54,283 bases of DNA from Candidatus Bathyarchaeota archaeon (GTDB lineage: Archaea; Thermoproteota; Bathyarchaeia; Bathyarchaeales; UBA233), in the NCBI GenBank assembly GCA_025057795.1, contig JANXEP010000053.1, forward strand, positions 1-54,283. Direction: 5' to 3'. Positions within the stretch are counted from its first letter, which is position 1. Each line of letters begins with the position of its first letter. Position numbers and translations under genes: made by a program. The notes under the pieces were generated by a model. That model saw nothing but the letters and a program-made list of their open reading frames with translations, made no database searches and was not told the DNA's origin. This document shows positions 27,537-36,516 of this stretch, in pieces.

Positions 27537-27767
27537 CTATTCAAGCCCTAAGTGTTTGGCAACTTCTACAGCCTTAATTTTTCCGAAATCCTCCACTTCA
27601 AATTGGAGGAGTGCACGGTCTGTAGCATTTTTCTTGCTGTTGAACTCTTTCCCACAGTTTCCGCATTGTATGTCTGATTCCATTTCCATCACATACCACG
27701 ATGCGTCCGCATAATGGCTTCCGCAGTTTGGGCAGCGTAAAATAGAAACATCAAGCCAAACCTTCAT
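27537..27767 (-). CDS. Zinc-ribbon protein of unknown function
   Basis: A 76-residue protein. Two CxxC knuckles, RCPNCGSHY and QCGNCGKEF, about 25 residues apart form a zinc ribbon. The remaining C-terminal part (LLQFEVEDFGKIKAVEVAKHL) is a short helix-rich tail. It is transcribed divergently from the inositol-phosphate synthase gene. The domain alone does not tell the role; it could bind RNA or protein. I do not recognise a named family. Confidence 0.65.
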   Translation of the reverse strand: MKVWLDVSILRCPNCGSHYADASWYVMEMESDIQCGNCGKEFNSKKNATDRALLQFEVEDFGKIKAVEVAKHLGLE

Positions 27768-27804
27768 TCCTCATTCACCTGCTTCATACCAGAAAGGCAT
27801 AGAG

Positions 27805-27813
27805 TTTTATAAA
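27805..27813 (+). promoter_or_regulatory. TATA box deciding the inositol-phosphate synthase start
   Basis: TTTTATAAA puts transcription start near 27838. This makes the ATG at 27819 unlikely and favours the TTG at 27852, which has GGTGGTG just upstream. Confidence 0.55.
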
Positions 27814-27851
27814 CCCGTATGGTAATACAGAAACCAAACGGGTGGTGCTGT

Positions 27852-28913
27852 TTGCCAGAGATAAAAGTCGCCATAGTTGGCGTTGGAAACTGCGCATCCG
27901 CCCTTGTTCAAGGCCTCCAATATTACAGCAAGATTGAGAACGCCGAAGAATGTGTTGGTTTGCGCAACCTTTATCTTGGAGGTTTTCACCCAAAAGACAT
28001 TAAGATTGTTGCGGCTTTCGACGTTGACAGCAGAAAACTTGGAAAAGACCTGTCTGAAGCCATTTTTATGCCGCCGAACAACGCTCCGAAAATGGTGGAT
28101 GTGCAACCGTGCTCGGTAACGGTTCATAAAGGTCCAGTTTTAGACGGTATCGGCGAATACACTGGGCGTTTCGTACGAGTTGATGATGCGCCAGAGGTTA
28201 ACGTTGCAGAGGTATTGAAAGAAAGCGGTGCTGAAATCGTGCTTAATCTCCTTCCAAGCGGCGCCGTAAAAGCTTCTGAGTGGTACGCGAACCAGTCATT
28301 AAAGGCTGGGTGCGCCTTCATAAACGCAACGCCCGTTTTCATCGCAAGCAACCCGGTGTGGGCTGGACGCTTTGAAGAGGCGGGGCTTCCCATCGCCGGA
28401 GACGACTTAATCGACCAGATTGGCGCCACTGCATTGCATAAAACTCTACTTAGGCTTCTCTCTGAAGGAGGAGTACGCGTTACTGAAACCTACCAGCTTG
28501 ATGTCGGCGGAGGCACGGAGTCGCTTGACACTTTGGAAAGAACCCGTGAAGTGAAACGGAAAATAAAAACAGAGTCTGTGAGGGCTGCGCTGCCGTATGA
28601 GGCTCAGGTGGTTGCAGGCTCAATGGACTATGTGGACTTTCTGCAAAACAGGCGCGATAGCTATTTCTGGATAAAAGGTTGGTACTTCTGCGGAGCGCCC
28701 GTGCAAATAGACCTAAGGCTTTCAACAGTAGATGCCCCAAATGCTGGCTCCGTATTACTTGACGTGATAAGAGCTGTGAAAATAGCTTTAAACAGGAAGC
28801 TTTGTGGGGCGATCTTGCCGATATGCGCCTACGCCTTTAAACATCCTCCTAAAACGGCGCCGATTGAAGAGGCTGAAAAAATCTTCGCCGAGTTCATCCT
28901 CGGCGGAGCATAA
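27852..28913 (+). CDS. myo-Inositol-1-phosphate synthase
   Basis: A 353-residue archaeal-type MIPS, starting LPEIKVAIVGVGNCASALVQGLQYY with the NAD-binding Rossmann glycine motif. Family segments include SGAVKASEWYANQSLKAGC, GDDLIDQIGATALHKTLLRLL and QLDVGGGTESLDTL. It converts glucose-6-phosphate to inositol-1-phosphate for archaeal inositol phospholipids or di-myo-inositol phosphate, a heat solute in hyperthermophiles. No CDP-inositol partner is in the window. The upstream ATG at 27819 is in frame but lies before the predicted transcript start. Confidence 0.92.
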   Translation: MPEIKVAIVGVGNCASALVQGLQYYSKIENAEECVGLRNLYLGGFHPKDIKIVAAFDVDSRKLGKDLSEAIFMPPNNAPKMVDVQPCSVTVHKGPVLDGIGEYTGRFVRVDDAPEVNVAEVLKESGAEIVLNLLPSGAVKASEWYANQSLKAGCAFINATPVFIASNPVWAGRFEEAGLPIAGDDLIDQIGATALHKTLLRLLSEGGVRVTETYQLDVGGGTESLDTLERTREVKRKIKTESVRAALPYEAQVVAGSMDYVDFLQNRRDSYFWIKGWYFCGAPVQIDLRLSTVDAPNAGSVLLDVIRAVKIALNRKLCGAILPICAYAFKHPPKTAPIEEAEKIFAEFILGGA

Positions 28914-29106
28914 CTCTAGATTTATAATTTTGCCGATGCCTAGAGCATTGCGCTTAACTACCCTGTGTAGTTTTTCAGCAGCCATGTTCCTCACACAATC
29001 CTCAATAGGTTGGTCGCTGTTATCCTCGGTTTTGTCTCGATGGAAAACTTTCGCCGTTGTGTGAATTATTTTTCCTAAACGTTTATTTTAAAGCCGGGAT
29101 TTTTCT

Positions 29107-29973
29107 ATGGTGAACCAGATGTGTGGAGGAAAACTCTGCATCGCCTTACCTGCATCCCTAGTTTCTGATATCCCGCATTTACGAGAGAAAACGTCGAGAA
29201 TAGGCCTTATAGGGAGAACTGCCGCAATCTTTGGAGTTGATGATGTAACCATTTACATGGATGAGCCTGAAATAAATCAGGAAGCTGACGCGAACTTGAT
29301 TGCTTTGTTGCTTAGTTATATGGAGACTCCTCAATACTTGCGGAAAAAACTGTTTAGATTAAGGCCTGAATTGAGGTATGCGGGCATTCTTCCGCCCTTG
29401 AGAACGCCGCACCACCCGTTGAAGAATAGGGTGGCAGACTTGAAAGTGGGCGAGTACCGTGAGGGAGTAACCGTCGCAAAAGTGGATGGAGGCACCCTTG
29501 TGGACATAGGTGTTGAGAAACCCGCGTTAATCAAAGGGGCACAACTTCCGATTAAAAAGCGAGTGACGGTGAAAATAACCAGTGTCGATAAATTGGTTGT
29601 GGCGGATTTGGCGAAAAGCCAAGAAATCCCGTGCTATTGGGGCTATAAGGTGAGGGTTTGGAAAGACACTTTTGGAAGGTTTGTAAAGGATGTACCGTTT
29701 GACTTGAAAATTGCCACGTCAAAGTATGGCGTCCCGTTTGCGGATGTTAGGGGCGAGATTGCCAAAAGGTGGAAAAGAGCAAAGGCAGTTTTGGTTGCTT
29801 TTGGAGCCCCGACGCAGGGACTTTACGAGATAGCCAAAAGGGAAAGCCTCAATCTAGACGAGATCGTCGACTTCGTCGTTAACACCATTCCCGAGCAGAA
29901 GACGGAGACTGTGCGCACGGAAGAGGCGCTTCTCGCCACGTTAGCGATTTTTAACTGTTGCCTTAATCTTTAA
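29107..29973 (+). CDS. SPOUT-class RNA methyltransferase (COG2106, C9orf114-like)
   Basis: A 288-residue protein. The N-terminal half starts CGGKLCIALPASLVSDIPHLREKTSRIGLIGR, an alpha/beta knot-like start with an inserted OB-like domain (VGEYREGVTVAKVDGGTLVDIGV). The C-terminal knot has LVAFGAPTQGLYEIAKRE and FVVNTIPEQKTETVRTEEALLATLAIFN, where SAM binds. Homologues are annotated as RNA uridine-N3 methyltransferases. It is probably an rRNA or tRNA modifier. It lies 30 bases ahead of the presenilin-like gene on the same strand. Confidence 0.88.
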   Translation: MVNQMCGGKLCIALPASLVSDIPHLREKTSRIGLIGRTAAIFGVDDVTIYMDEPEINQEADANLIALLLSYMETPQYLRKKLFRLRPELRYAGILPPLRTPHHPLKNRVADLKVGEYREGVTVAKVDGGTLVDIGVEKPALIKGAQLPIKKRVTVKITSVDKLVVADLAKSQEIPCYWGYKVRVWKDTFGRFVKDVPFDLKIATSKYGVPFADVRGEIAKRWKRAKAVLVAFGAPTQGLYEIAKRESLNLDEIVDFVVNTIPEQKTETVRTEEALLATLAIFNCCLNL

Positions 29974-30006
29974 GGTTTAAATGCTTGCTTGTCCATATTT
30001 GCGTTC

Positions 30007-30822
30007 ATGTATTTCGATGTTGCCATGCCCTCAGCGCTTTTCGCGGTTACTTTGGCTTCTCTGCTGTTAAGCGAGAAGGTGGAAAGCAAATTAAAGACAA
30101 TTTTTGAAGAGAGACAATTTACTGGCAAGGACGCCGTTGTGCTTGTGGTTTTAATGGGAATTGCCGTTACTTTGATAGGTTTAGGTGCACGTTACGGCTT
30201 CGTAAACATGTTGATGGCGCTGTTTCTCTTTTCATATTCTATGCTTCTCTTCCTCTTCACGTACGTCTCCCTAAATAAGCAGCGTTTCTTAGCGGTTGTG
30301 CCGCCGGCAGTTTTTGTTCTGCTATACTCTCTTTTGAGAGGCACAATTATATGGTCGTTGTATCTGGTGAATGTTTACGCTATTATATTCGCCGTTTTGG
30401 TTACATTGTATCTTGGAAGTTTGTTCACTTGGAAAGCCACGTGGATCTTCGCCGTCTTGATAACCCTTTTGGATGTTGTCCAAGTCTTTGTTACCGGAGC
30501 CATGGTTGAAGCTGCAGAAGCTGGGGTTACGCTTCAACTGCCCGTGGTGGTTGCGACACCTGTCTTCCCGTCAGCCATAGGACTGTTAAGGCTGGGGCTT
30601 GGCGACTTTTTCCTTGCAGGGTTACTGTCCATACAAACCCTAAAGAAGTATGGCAGAAAACCTGCCATTTTGTCCGCCGCAGCCATCGCAGTTGTTTTCT
30701 TCATCTTTGAAATTTACTTGTTAAACTATTTTCAAGGGTATTTTCCAGCAACATTGATTGTAATCTTAGGCTGGTTACCCATTGCTCTATGGAAAGTAAA
30801 AACAACGAAGAAGCCCTTATAG
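30007..30822 (+). CDS. Presenilin/signal-peptide-peptidase-like membrane aspartyl protease
   Basis: A 271-residue membrane protein with about nine predicted spans. The three family motifs appear in order: the first catalytic Asp in LLDVVQVF (usual form YD), the second in LRLGLGDFFLAG (the invariant GLGD), and FPATLIVILGWLP at the place of the PAL motif. It should cleave transmembrane helices or signal-peptide remnants inside the membrane. The start is taken at ATG 30007, since a TATA-like box near 29972 places the transcript start just before it. The first motif and PAT for PAL are deviations; catalytic activity is likely but unproven. Confidence 0.82.
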   Translation: MYFDVAMPSALFAVTLASLLLSEKVESKLKTIFEERQFTGKDAVVLVVLMGIAVTLIGLGARYGFVNMLMALFLFSYSMLLFLFTYVSLNKQRFLAVVPPAVFVLLYSLLRGTIIWSLYLVNVYAIIFAVLVTLYLGSLFTWKATWIFAVLITLLDVVQVFVTGAMVEAAEAGVTLQLPVVVATPVFPSAIGLLRLGLGDFFLAGLLSIQTLKKYGRKPAILSAAAIAVVFFIFEIYLLNYFQGYFPATLIVILGWLPIALWKVKTTKKPL

Positions 30823-31230
30823 CTTGTCAGATGGAATAATCCTGACACCATTTTTTTTCAGCAGGGCTGCAGTGATCCCATAGCCCTCAACAACTTTACC
30901 AGTGAAGGTGCCATCGTAAACTTTTCCACAGCCACATGAAGGGCTTCCCTGTTTTAGAATAGCCTCTTTGGCGTTGAACAGTCTAGCTAGCTTTAAAACT
31001 TGCTCTGCTCCCCGCTTGAAGTTTTCTGTAACATCTTTACCCGACCTTGTAATCACCCTTTTTCCCCTGATCTCTGCGGGTTCCCTTGGGGTTGGCAAGC
31101 CGCCAAGCTGTTCTGGACAAACTGGGATCAGCGTTTCCGTCTTTAATAGCTCAACAACTTTTCTGTTAAGCGCACTTTTCCCGTTATACCTACACCTTAT
31201 CCCTAGAAGGCAAGCACTGCAAAGCTTCAT
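30817..31230 (-). CDS. DUF523 family protein
   Basis: A 137-residue protein starting MKLCSACLLGIRCRYNGKSA. Conserved family parts are VCPEQLGGLPTPREPAEI and LKQGSPSCGCGKVYDGTFTG, with four or more cysteines placed for a metal or Fe-S site. The function of the family is unknown; a role in thiol or metal chemistry has been suggested from the cysteines only. The first M in the longer frame (31242) is unlikely. It overlaps the convergent protease gene by 6 bases. Confidence 0.8.
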   Translation of the reverse strand: MKLCSACLLGIRCRYNGKSALNRKVVELLKTETLIPVCPEQLGGLPTPREPAEIRGKRVITRSGKDVTENFKRGAEQVLKLARLFNAKEAILKQGSPSCGCGKVYDGTFTGKVVEGYGITAALLKKNGVRIIPSDKL

Positions 31231-31311
31231 GGCAATTAACAATAAAGATTAGGGTTAGATTTATCATTAACGTGTCTTCGCAGGATGGCTGGCTGAAAAA
31301 CAGAGGGGTTC

Positions 31312-31635
31312 TTAGCCGAAAAGCGCTCCTAACCCTTCTAAGGCAGCCTCTTCCCTAGCTTTTTCCTCTTCCTCTTTCTTCTTCTTTTCCTCTTCTTTCG
31401 GCTTGATTTCCGGCGCTGGAGCCGCAGCTGCTGCTGGCGCCGCTGGAGCAGCCATCATTGTCGGTGCAGACTTGATGACTTCGTCTATGTTAACCTCAGC
31501 TAGGGAAGCCACTAGGGCCTTAACTCTAACAGCGTCAACATTTATTCCCGCTGCTGTCAGAACTTGTGTTAGGTTTTCTTCGTTTATTTCCTTTCCTGCC
31601 TTGTGAAGGAGCATTGCAGCATATATGTATTCCAT
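31312..31635 (-). CDS. Ribosomal protein P1/L12 (stalk)
   Basis: A 107-residue acidic stalk protein. The N-terminal dimerisation part is [22 protein letters not shown], followed by an Ala-rich hinge, a charged [13 protein letters not shown] stretch and the conserved tail EGLGALFG that binds elongation factors. It is the last gene of the rpl1-rpl10-rpl12 unit; dimers bind to L10/P0. Confidence 0.96.
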   Translation of the reverse strand: MEYIYAAMLLHKAGKEINEENLTQVLTAAGINVDAVRVKALVASLAEVNIDEVIKSAPTMMAAPAAPAAAAAPAPEIKPKEEEKKKKEEEEKAREEAALEGLGALFG

Positions 31636-31662
31636 ACCTTTTCACCTCTGCCTCCAACTATT

Positions 31663-32526
31663 TTAACTTTTTTCATCCTGTTTAGTTTCTCCTTCCAAAT
31701 TAGGTATTCTCATACTTAAGCTTAGCATCTCAGCATGCGCCCTTCTAATAAGGTCTCCTATTGTTTCTTTTGAAGGTATGGCTGCGCCTAACGCTAAGGC
31801 GTATGCCCATTGGTGGGCGAGCTGTATTAGGATTTGAATGTTTTCTTTGGTTGGGTAAGATGCGCCGACTGAGAGTTTGAAGGCCTCCGCATGGGCGTTT
31901 TCAATCTGCTTTTTCGTTTCGTTAATGTCTATTTTTAGCTGCTCCCCTTCTATTATCAAGCCATCGTCGTATACGGCCTTGAGCATAAGGCCTGCTTCTA
32001 TGGGCTTTATTCCAAGCTTTGAAAGTACACTTGCAAGTCTCTCTGAGATTACATCGCCTTTACGCGCTACAAGTGTGTCTTTTGTTATCCAAACACTTCC
32101 AGCTTCGATTCTCGTGGGCAAGCCAACAGCGTTTAACTGGCTGATTATTGGTCCTGGAGGTTGACCCGTGTTTCCGGCGGGAACTATAACGTCGAAGGAT
32201 GCTATGTCGCCTGCTTTTGCCGCCATCTTGACTTTGCCCTTTTCAAGCAAAAATGCCAACTTGAAAGGGTTTAAGTTTGTAAATAGAAATACGTTCGAGC
32301 CTGTCAAGTAGCTTTCCATTTTTTCAATGTTCCGTTTTTCCATGCAGTTTTTAATAGCCTTTCCCATCAGAGTGTTCTTTATAACCCGCATGTAAACGTC
32401 TGCCGCTAACTTTTTCTTTAACTCTTGAAGCTGCGAGGCTCTAACCTTTTGTAAGCTGGCGATGCCTATCACTTTATACTGGTTTATAAACGCCTTAACT
32501 TCTTCAACTTCTTTCGCCTTTTCCAT
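31663..32526 (-). CDS. Ribosomal protein L10/P0 (stalk base)
   Basis: A 287-residue archaeal L10. The N-terminal rRNA-binding domain has YKVIGIASLQKVRASQLQELKKKL, the central domain has VPAGNTGQPPGPIISQLNAVGLPTRIEAGSVWI, and the C-terminal helices that carry L12 dimers follow (two repeated segments, YPTKENIQILIQLAHQWAYALALGAA and IPSKETIGDLIRRAHAEMLSL). The extra M encoded by TTG ahead of ATG 32526 is ignored. Confidence 0.96.
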   Translation of the reverse strand: MEKAKEVEEVKAFINQYKVIGIASLQKVRASQLQELKKKLAADVYMRVIKNTLMGKAIKNCMEKRNIEKMESYLTGSNVFLFTNLNPFKLAFLLEKGKVKMAAKAGDIASFDVIVPAGNTGQPPGPIISQLNAVGLPTRIEAGSVWITKDTLVARKGDVISERLASVLSKLGIKPIEAGLMLKAVYDDGLIIEGEQLKIDINETKKQIENAHAEAFKLSVGASYPTKENIQILIQLAHQWAYALALGAAIPSKETIGDLIRRAHAEMLSLSMRIPNLEGETKQDEKS

Positions 32527-32560
32527 CAATACTTGTCGGGATGGCAGATGCTCTCCCTCT

Positions 32561-33214
32561 TTACAGCTTAATTTTTACTGGAACACCCATGGTCGTTTTT
32601 ACGCATAGGGATTTAATGTTTTTAATCCCCTTTTTCAGTTTCCCTTCCACAACCCTTAATATGGCTTGAATGTTTTCGGCTATTTCCTCCTCCTTCATGT
32701 CTTCTGTCCCAACACGACACTGTATCAACGGCTGGTTTCGCATCCTTACCACAACGGTTCTGCGATATTTATTGATTAAGCTTTCAATATCAGCTGTGGG
32801 CGGAACTGGAATAGGCATTTTTCCCCTTGGGCCGAGGACAGCGCCGAAAATTTTGCCCACAAGGGGCATTAGAGAAGCTTCAGCCAAGAAAAAGTCATAT
32901 TCGTTGGCTATTTTGCGCAACTCTTTTTTGTTGCCTGCCAAACCCTCAAGTTCAGTTCTATCTACAACCAATTCTGCATTTGCTTTTTTCGCCTTTAGGG
33001 CCAGCTCTCCAGTTGCAAACACGCATATCTTGTTTGTTTTTCCTTTAGGGGGATAGGGAAGTTCTATGTTTTCCTGAATTCTTCCTTCCGGAGACTTCAT
33101 ATCTATGTCTTGCAGGTTTAAGACAAGCTCCACTGACTGGGTGAAGTTTCTTTTTTCGGACTTCTCTTTAGCCTCTTTCACAGCTGTTAAAATTGTTTTT
33201 TGTTCTATTGGCAT
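32561..33214 (-). CDS. Ribosomal protein L1
   Basis: A 217-residue L1, typical length. KIFGAVLGPRGKMPIPVPP is the signature, with the inserted domain between. The C-terminal KKGIKNIKSLCVKTTMGVPVKI is typical. It binds the L1 stalk of 23S rRNA; in methanogens L1 represses its own mRNA, which could also happen here since the gene has its own promoter. It starts the L1-L10-L12 unit. Confidence 0.96.
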   Translation of the reverse strand: MPIEQKTILTAVKEAKEKSEKRNFTQSVELVLNLQDIDMKSPEGRIQENIELPYPPKGKTNKICVFATGELALKAKKANAELVVDRTELEGLAGNKKELRKIANEYDFFLAEASLMPLVGKIFGAVLGPRGKMPIPVPPTADIESLINKYRRTVVVRMRNQPLIQCRVGTEDMKEEEIAENIQAILRVVEGKLKKGIKNIKSLCVKTTMGVPVKIKL

Positions 33215-33250
33215 CGAACGGGCCTCGTGCCATTGATGGATTAGAAAGCT

Positions 33251-33260
33251 ATTATAAAAA
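33251..33260 (-). promoter_or_regulatory. TATA box for rpl1-rpl10-rpl12
   Basis: Minus-strand TTTTTATAAT lies 37-46 bases before the rpl1 start, between rpl11 and rpl1. It separates the L1 unit from the secE-nusG-rpl11 unit. Confidence 0.5.
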
Positions 33261-33267
33261 CATTCCT

Positions 33268-33762
33268 TTAAGCTTCGCTTTTAGCAAATATTTGATCATA
33301 CTTTCCCTCGTCGATTTCTCTTATGACTTCTCGGGGATCTTTACCATCAACTGTGACGCCCATGCTTACGCATGTTCCTAAAATCTCTTTAGCCGCGGAC
33401 TTTAAAGACTTCGACAAAAGCTCTGGACGTTTTATCTTTGCTATTCGTATAAGCTGTTCGATGGACAAGTTTCCAACTTTCTGCGCCTTTGGCGATCCTG
33501 AACCTTTCTCGACTTTCAACTCGCTTACAATTAAGGCTGAGGTTGTGGGCACTCCAACGTTGACTTCGAACTCCTTCGTCTGCGGGTCCACTATAACCTT
33601 CACTGGCACTTTCATTCCAGCATAGTCCCGTGTAAGCTCGTTTATTTTGTTCACAACGGCCATAACGTTTAAGCCCAATGGTCCTAAAGCAGGTCCCAAG
33701 GGCGGACCTGCCGTGGCTTGTCCTCCGCTAACAAGCAGTTCAACAACCTTTTTTTCGCTCAT
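33268..33762 (-). CDS. Ribosomal protein L11
   Basis: A 164-residue L11, typical for archaea. The N-terminal [30 protein letters not shown] signature is present. The C-terminal rRNA-binding domain has [19 protein letters not shown]. It overlaps the nusG stop, so the two are translationally coupled. Confidence 0.97.
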   Translation of the reverse strand: MSEKKVVELLVSGGQATAGPPLGPALGPLGLNVMAVVNKINELTRDYAGMKVPVKVIVDPQTKEFEVNVGVPTTSALIVSELKVEKGSGSPKAQKVGNLSIEQLIRIAKIKRPELLSKSLKSAAKEILGTCVSMGVTVDGKDPREVIREIDEGKYDQIFAKSEA

Positions 33763-34238
33763 TAAACGCCACCACCTTCGCCCTTTGATTTCTCTACAAG
33801 TTTAACGTAGTCTGAATGAACCGTTATGGGCATAACGAAGCTTGCTTCAAGAAGTTCTAGCGTGACTTCCTCTTTTGTTTTGTCAATGCGGGTTATTTTT
33901 GCACGCATTCCCTTGAAAGGCCCGCCTGTCACTTCAACTATGTCGTTTTCATTTAACTCTTCTATGACGGGTTTTCTAACAATATACTTTTCAACTTCTG
34001 AAAAGTTGACGAAGTCTGGAACTCTTGACCTCACGTGTTTAATGCCGGCTATAGCTTGTTCAACGAAATGTGGGCTTTCCGCCTCTATTAATATGTAGCC
34101 TCTAAGGGTGTCCGGCACGAGGATGGCCTTTACGGGTATCTTATTCATTTCTATTCTCGCCTCGACGAACTTAGCCACGTTTCTCTCTTGTCCAGTGGTT
34201 ACTCTTACAGCGAAAACTTTTACCGGCTGCTTTTCCAT
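33762..34238 (-). CDS. spt5: Transcription elongation factor Spt5/NusG
   Basis: A 158-residue archaeal Spt5: an NGN domain ([23 protein letters not shown]) and one KOW motif ([36 protein letters not shown]). It binds the RNA polymerase clamp with Spt4 and links to ribosomes. It sits between secE and rpl11, the conserved archaeal order. Confidence 0.95.
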   Translation of the reverse strand: MEKQPVKVFAVRVTTGQERNVAKFVEARIEMNKIPVKAILVPDTLRGYILIEAESPHFVEQAIAGIKHVRSRVPDFVNFSEVEKYIVRKPVIEELNENDIVEVTGGPFKGMRAKITRIDKTKEEVTLELLEASFVMPITVHSDYVKLVEKSKGEGGGV

Positions 34239-34256
34239 GGTTTTCCTCCTAAAAGG

Positions 34257-34424
34257 TTAGATGGGAATAGCGCTTGTCAAAAGCTTGATTACGAACCCCA
34301 CAAGTCCCACGGCGCCTATACCTATAAAGCATATTTTTATCGACAGCCACAGCTCACTTCTCTTGGGTTTTACCGCCAGTTTTAACGTTCTTGAACATTG
34401 CAGTAGGAAAGACCTTAACCCCAT
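34257..34424 (-). CDS. secE: Preprotein translocase subunit SecE (Sec61 gamma)
   Basis: A 55-residue single-span protein starting MGLRSFLLQCSRTLKLAVKP. An amphipathic helix with the conserved KPKRSELW motif is followed by one membrane span (ICFIGIGAVGLVGFVIKLL). The position directly before nusG is the standard archaeal one. An upstream ATG at 34439 adds five residues. Confidence 0.9.
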   Translation of the reverse strand: MGLRSFLLQCSRTLKLAVKPKRSELWLSIKICFIGIGAVGLVGFVIKLLTSAIPI

Positions 34425-34513
34425 TTCACATACCGGCAAATCGCGTTTTCATAGATTATCGGGCATTTCTATTAACTTTTCTGTTTTATGGATTAAAACG
34501 GGAATAACCAATG

Positions 34514-35338
34514 TTAAGCTTTTCGGAATTTGAGGCCGAGTTTTTCAACGATTTTGATGATTTTCTGTTTATCCTCGCTTTTCATTCCCTTCCAGTCTAG
34601 AATTGCCAACTCAACTTTTTCAAGGGTTCTTTCCACACATTGTCCCAGGATTTCCTCGTCAACTATGGGAATGGCATATTTGGGAATTATGTGGCTGAAG
34701 GCTACAGTGTTTTCCAAGGCAATTTTGGTGAATTTCTCGTTGTAATGCGGCCCGCCTATACCGAGCACAGCTTCAGCCTGATGTTTTCCAAAATTTTGAA
34801 CAGTTTCCATTGCGGCGTGGGCAACAACCTCCGCCGCCTTTAAATCCTCCCAATTTTTATGGGAGCTCCCCAGTTCAACAAACATTGTTGGCGTGTCCAG
34901 GGACGGGCCATGATGGGTGCATTCATAAGAAACCTCGTAATTTATCCGCTCTTCTTCTGCAAGATCCTTTAAGGCTTTTAATGCAACTCTCATGGCGTTT
35001 GCCGGAGAAATCGAAACCTTCCTCGGGATTCCTCCAAGATCAGCGGCTCCAAGGTTTCCAGGGGTGTGCACGGAAAGGGTTGGTGTTCCGCTGGCACTGC
35101 TATGTTTTGAAACGAAAATTGCTAGTTGGGTGTGGGGGAAAAATTCAATTATGTTTTGTGCGTAAACTGGCTCTTCATTAAACATGGCAATCTTGACTGG
35201 TTTTCCGTCGATTTCGGAGGCGTAAACTGGGCTTCCATGAAACTTTTCCCCAGTTGCGCTGAACGGGTAATTTTTTAAAATTTGCTTCATAATGTTGACG
35301 CTTGCTACGTCCTTTGCAGAGGCAACAAGTAAAATCAT
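34514..35338 (-). CDS. dtdA: D-aminoacyl-tRNA deacylase, archaeal type (DtdA/GEK1)
   Basis: A 274-residue deacylase. Conserved elements are FVSKHSSASGTPTLSVHTPGN, SYECTHHGPSLDTPTMFVELGSS with metal-binding His, and GIGGPHYNEKFT. It removes D-amino acids from mischarged tRNAs, protecting translation. The length is normal. A minus-strand TATA-like CTTATAAAGG at 35363-35372 lies about 28 bases before the ATG. Confidence 0.93.
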   Translation of the reverse strand: MILLVASAKDVASVNIMKQILKNYPFSATGEKFHGSPVYASEIDGKPVKIAMFNEEPVYAQNIIEFFPHTQLAIFVSKHSSASGTPTLSVHTPGNLGAADLGGIPRKVSISPANAMRVALKALKDLAEEERINYEVSYECTHHGPSLDTPTMFVELGSSHKNWEDLKAAEVVAHAAMETVQNFGKHQAEAVLGIGGPHYNEKFTKIALENTVAFSHIIPKYAIPIVDEEILGQCVERTLEKVELAILDWKGMKSEDKQKIIKIVEKLGLKFRKA

Positions 35339-35389
35339 TACATTCCCGCTTTAGAGGAGGCGCCTTTATAAGAAAAAGTTTTCCATAAA

Positions 35390-35399
35390 CTTTATAATG
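35390..35399 (+). promoter_or_regulatory. TATA box for the carbamoyltransferase gene
   Basis: CTTTATAATG lies 42-51 bases before the ATG at 35441; GGTGG just precedes the start. Confidence 0.5.
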
Positions 35400-35440
35400 C
35401 CTAAAAGGTTGTTGAAGCTAATGTTTAGAATGGTGGAAGA

Positions 35441-36349
35441 ATGCATCTGATTAATTTTAAAAATTTGTCTGGACGCCAGCTCATGGAGATAATTGATGAG
35501 GCTATAGAGGTCAAGCAAAACCCTAAAAGATATCGGAAGGCCTTGGAAGGCAAGTCTTTAGCCATGATTTTCCAGAAAACTTCCACGCGGACAAGGGTTT
35601 CCTTTGAAGTGGCTATGACTCAGCTGGGCGGCCACGCCCTTTACATTGACTGGAGGACAACAAACCTTACAATAGCAGACCTTTATGATGAGACCCAGTA
35701 CTTGTCGCGTAATGTTGACTGCATTTTGGCGCGGCTTCTGCGAAACTCCGATTTGCAGGTTATGGCACAAGCCTCTAGGGTTCCGTTAATCAACGGCTGT
35801 GATGAAAAGTATCATCCAAGCCAGGCAATCGCGGATCTGATGACTATGAAAGAGAAGAAGGGCAAATTGAAGGGCTTAAAACTTGTCTATATTGGAGTGC
35901 ACAATAACGTCTGCAATTCCCTCATTGAAGGGTGCACAAAAACAGGAGTGAAAATTACTACGGTGGCACCTATATTCAATGAGCCTTCAAGGGACGATGA
36001 ACTACTCGAAGAAGCGAGGAAAACCGGACTGTACGAAACTACGTTGGATGTTAAGGAAGCCTTAAAGGACGCGGATTTTGTTTACACAGACACTTGGGTT
36101 GACATGGAATTTTTCACAGATCCAAAATTCGCAGCCGAAAAGGAAAAGCGCATCAAACTTATGACGCCCTACCAAATTAACAAGGAGCTATTGCGGGGAA
36201 GCAACGCATACATAATGCACGACATGCCAATTCACAGGGGTTATGAAATAAGCGCAGAGATTATCGAAAGCCCAAACTCGATTATTTATGAGCAAAGCGA
36301 AAATCGCCTTTACTCGGCAAAGGCTATACTTCTCAAACTTCTCAGATAA
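35441..36349 (+). CDS. Ornithine carbamoyltransferase-like enzyme with altered substrate loops
   Basis: A 302-residue carbamoyltransferase. The carbamoyl-phosphate half is normal: STRTR (KTSTRTRVSFEVAMTQLGG), the HPSQA motif, and a C-terminal ENRL. The amino-acid half deviates: the ornithine-binding SMG loop reads WVDMEFF (Asp221-Met222-Glu223), and HCLP reads HDMP (His260-Asp261). In known ornithine enzymes the SMG loop and the Cys of HCLP contact ornithine. GxHNNVCNSL replaces GDGNNVANSL. It may be a divergent ArgF for arginine synthesis, or a transcarbamylase for another amine; its neighbours speD and bpsA make polyamines. Confidence 0.75.
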   Translation: MHLINFKNLSGRQLMEIIDEAIEVKQNPKRYRKALEGKSLAMIFQKTSTRTRVSFEVAMTQLGGHALYIDWRTTNLTIADLYDETQYLSRNVDCILARLLRNSDLQVMAQASRVPLINGCDEKYHPSQAIADLMTMKEKKGKLKGLKLVYIGVHNNVCNSLIEGCTKTGVKITTVAPIFNEPSRDDELLEEARKTGLYETTLDVKEALKDADFVYTDTWVDMEFFTDPKFAAEKEKRIKLMTPYQINKELLRGSNAYIMHDMPIHRGYEISAEIIESPNSIIYEQSENRLYSAKAILLKLLR

Positions 36350-36399
36350 ACCGACTAACAACAAGATAATCTACATTTATCCTTTTCGGCGGCAAAAAG

Positions 36400-36409
36400 T
36401 TTATAAAAG
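36400..36409 (+). promoter_or_regulatory. TATA box ahead of speD-bpsA
   Basis: TTTATAAAAG lies about 110 bases before the speD ATG, giving a leader of around 80 bases, which is long for this genome. A small frame starting at 36447 in this leader is not convincing. Confidence 0.4.
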
Positions 36410-36516
36410 AAAAATTTTCGGGAAAATCTCAGAGGATAGAAAAAGTATGCATAGTTGGCTTAAAACAGTATACGAAGCATGCTTCCGAAATTCGACGATG
36501 ATGTTGGGTGTTCAAT

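Noticed and set aside
28788..29064. Minus-strand frame between the inositol and SPOUT genes
   Set aside because: It reads plausibly for about 50 residues but has no good start and runs into the inositol-phosphate synthase gene.
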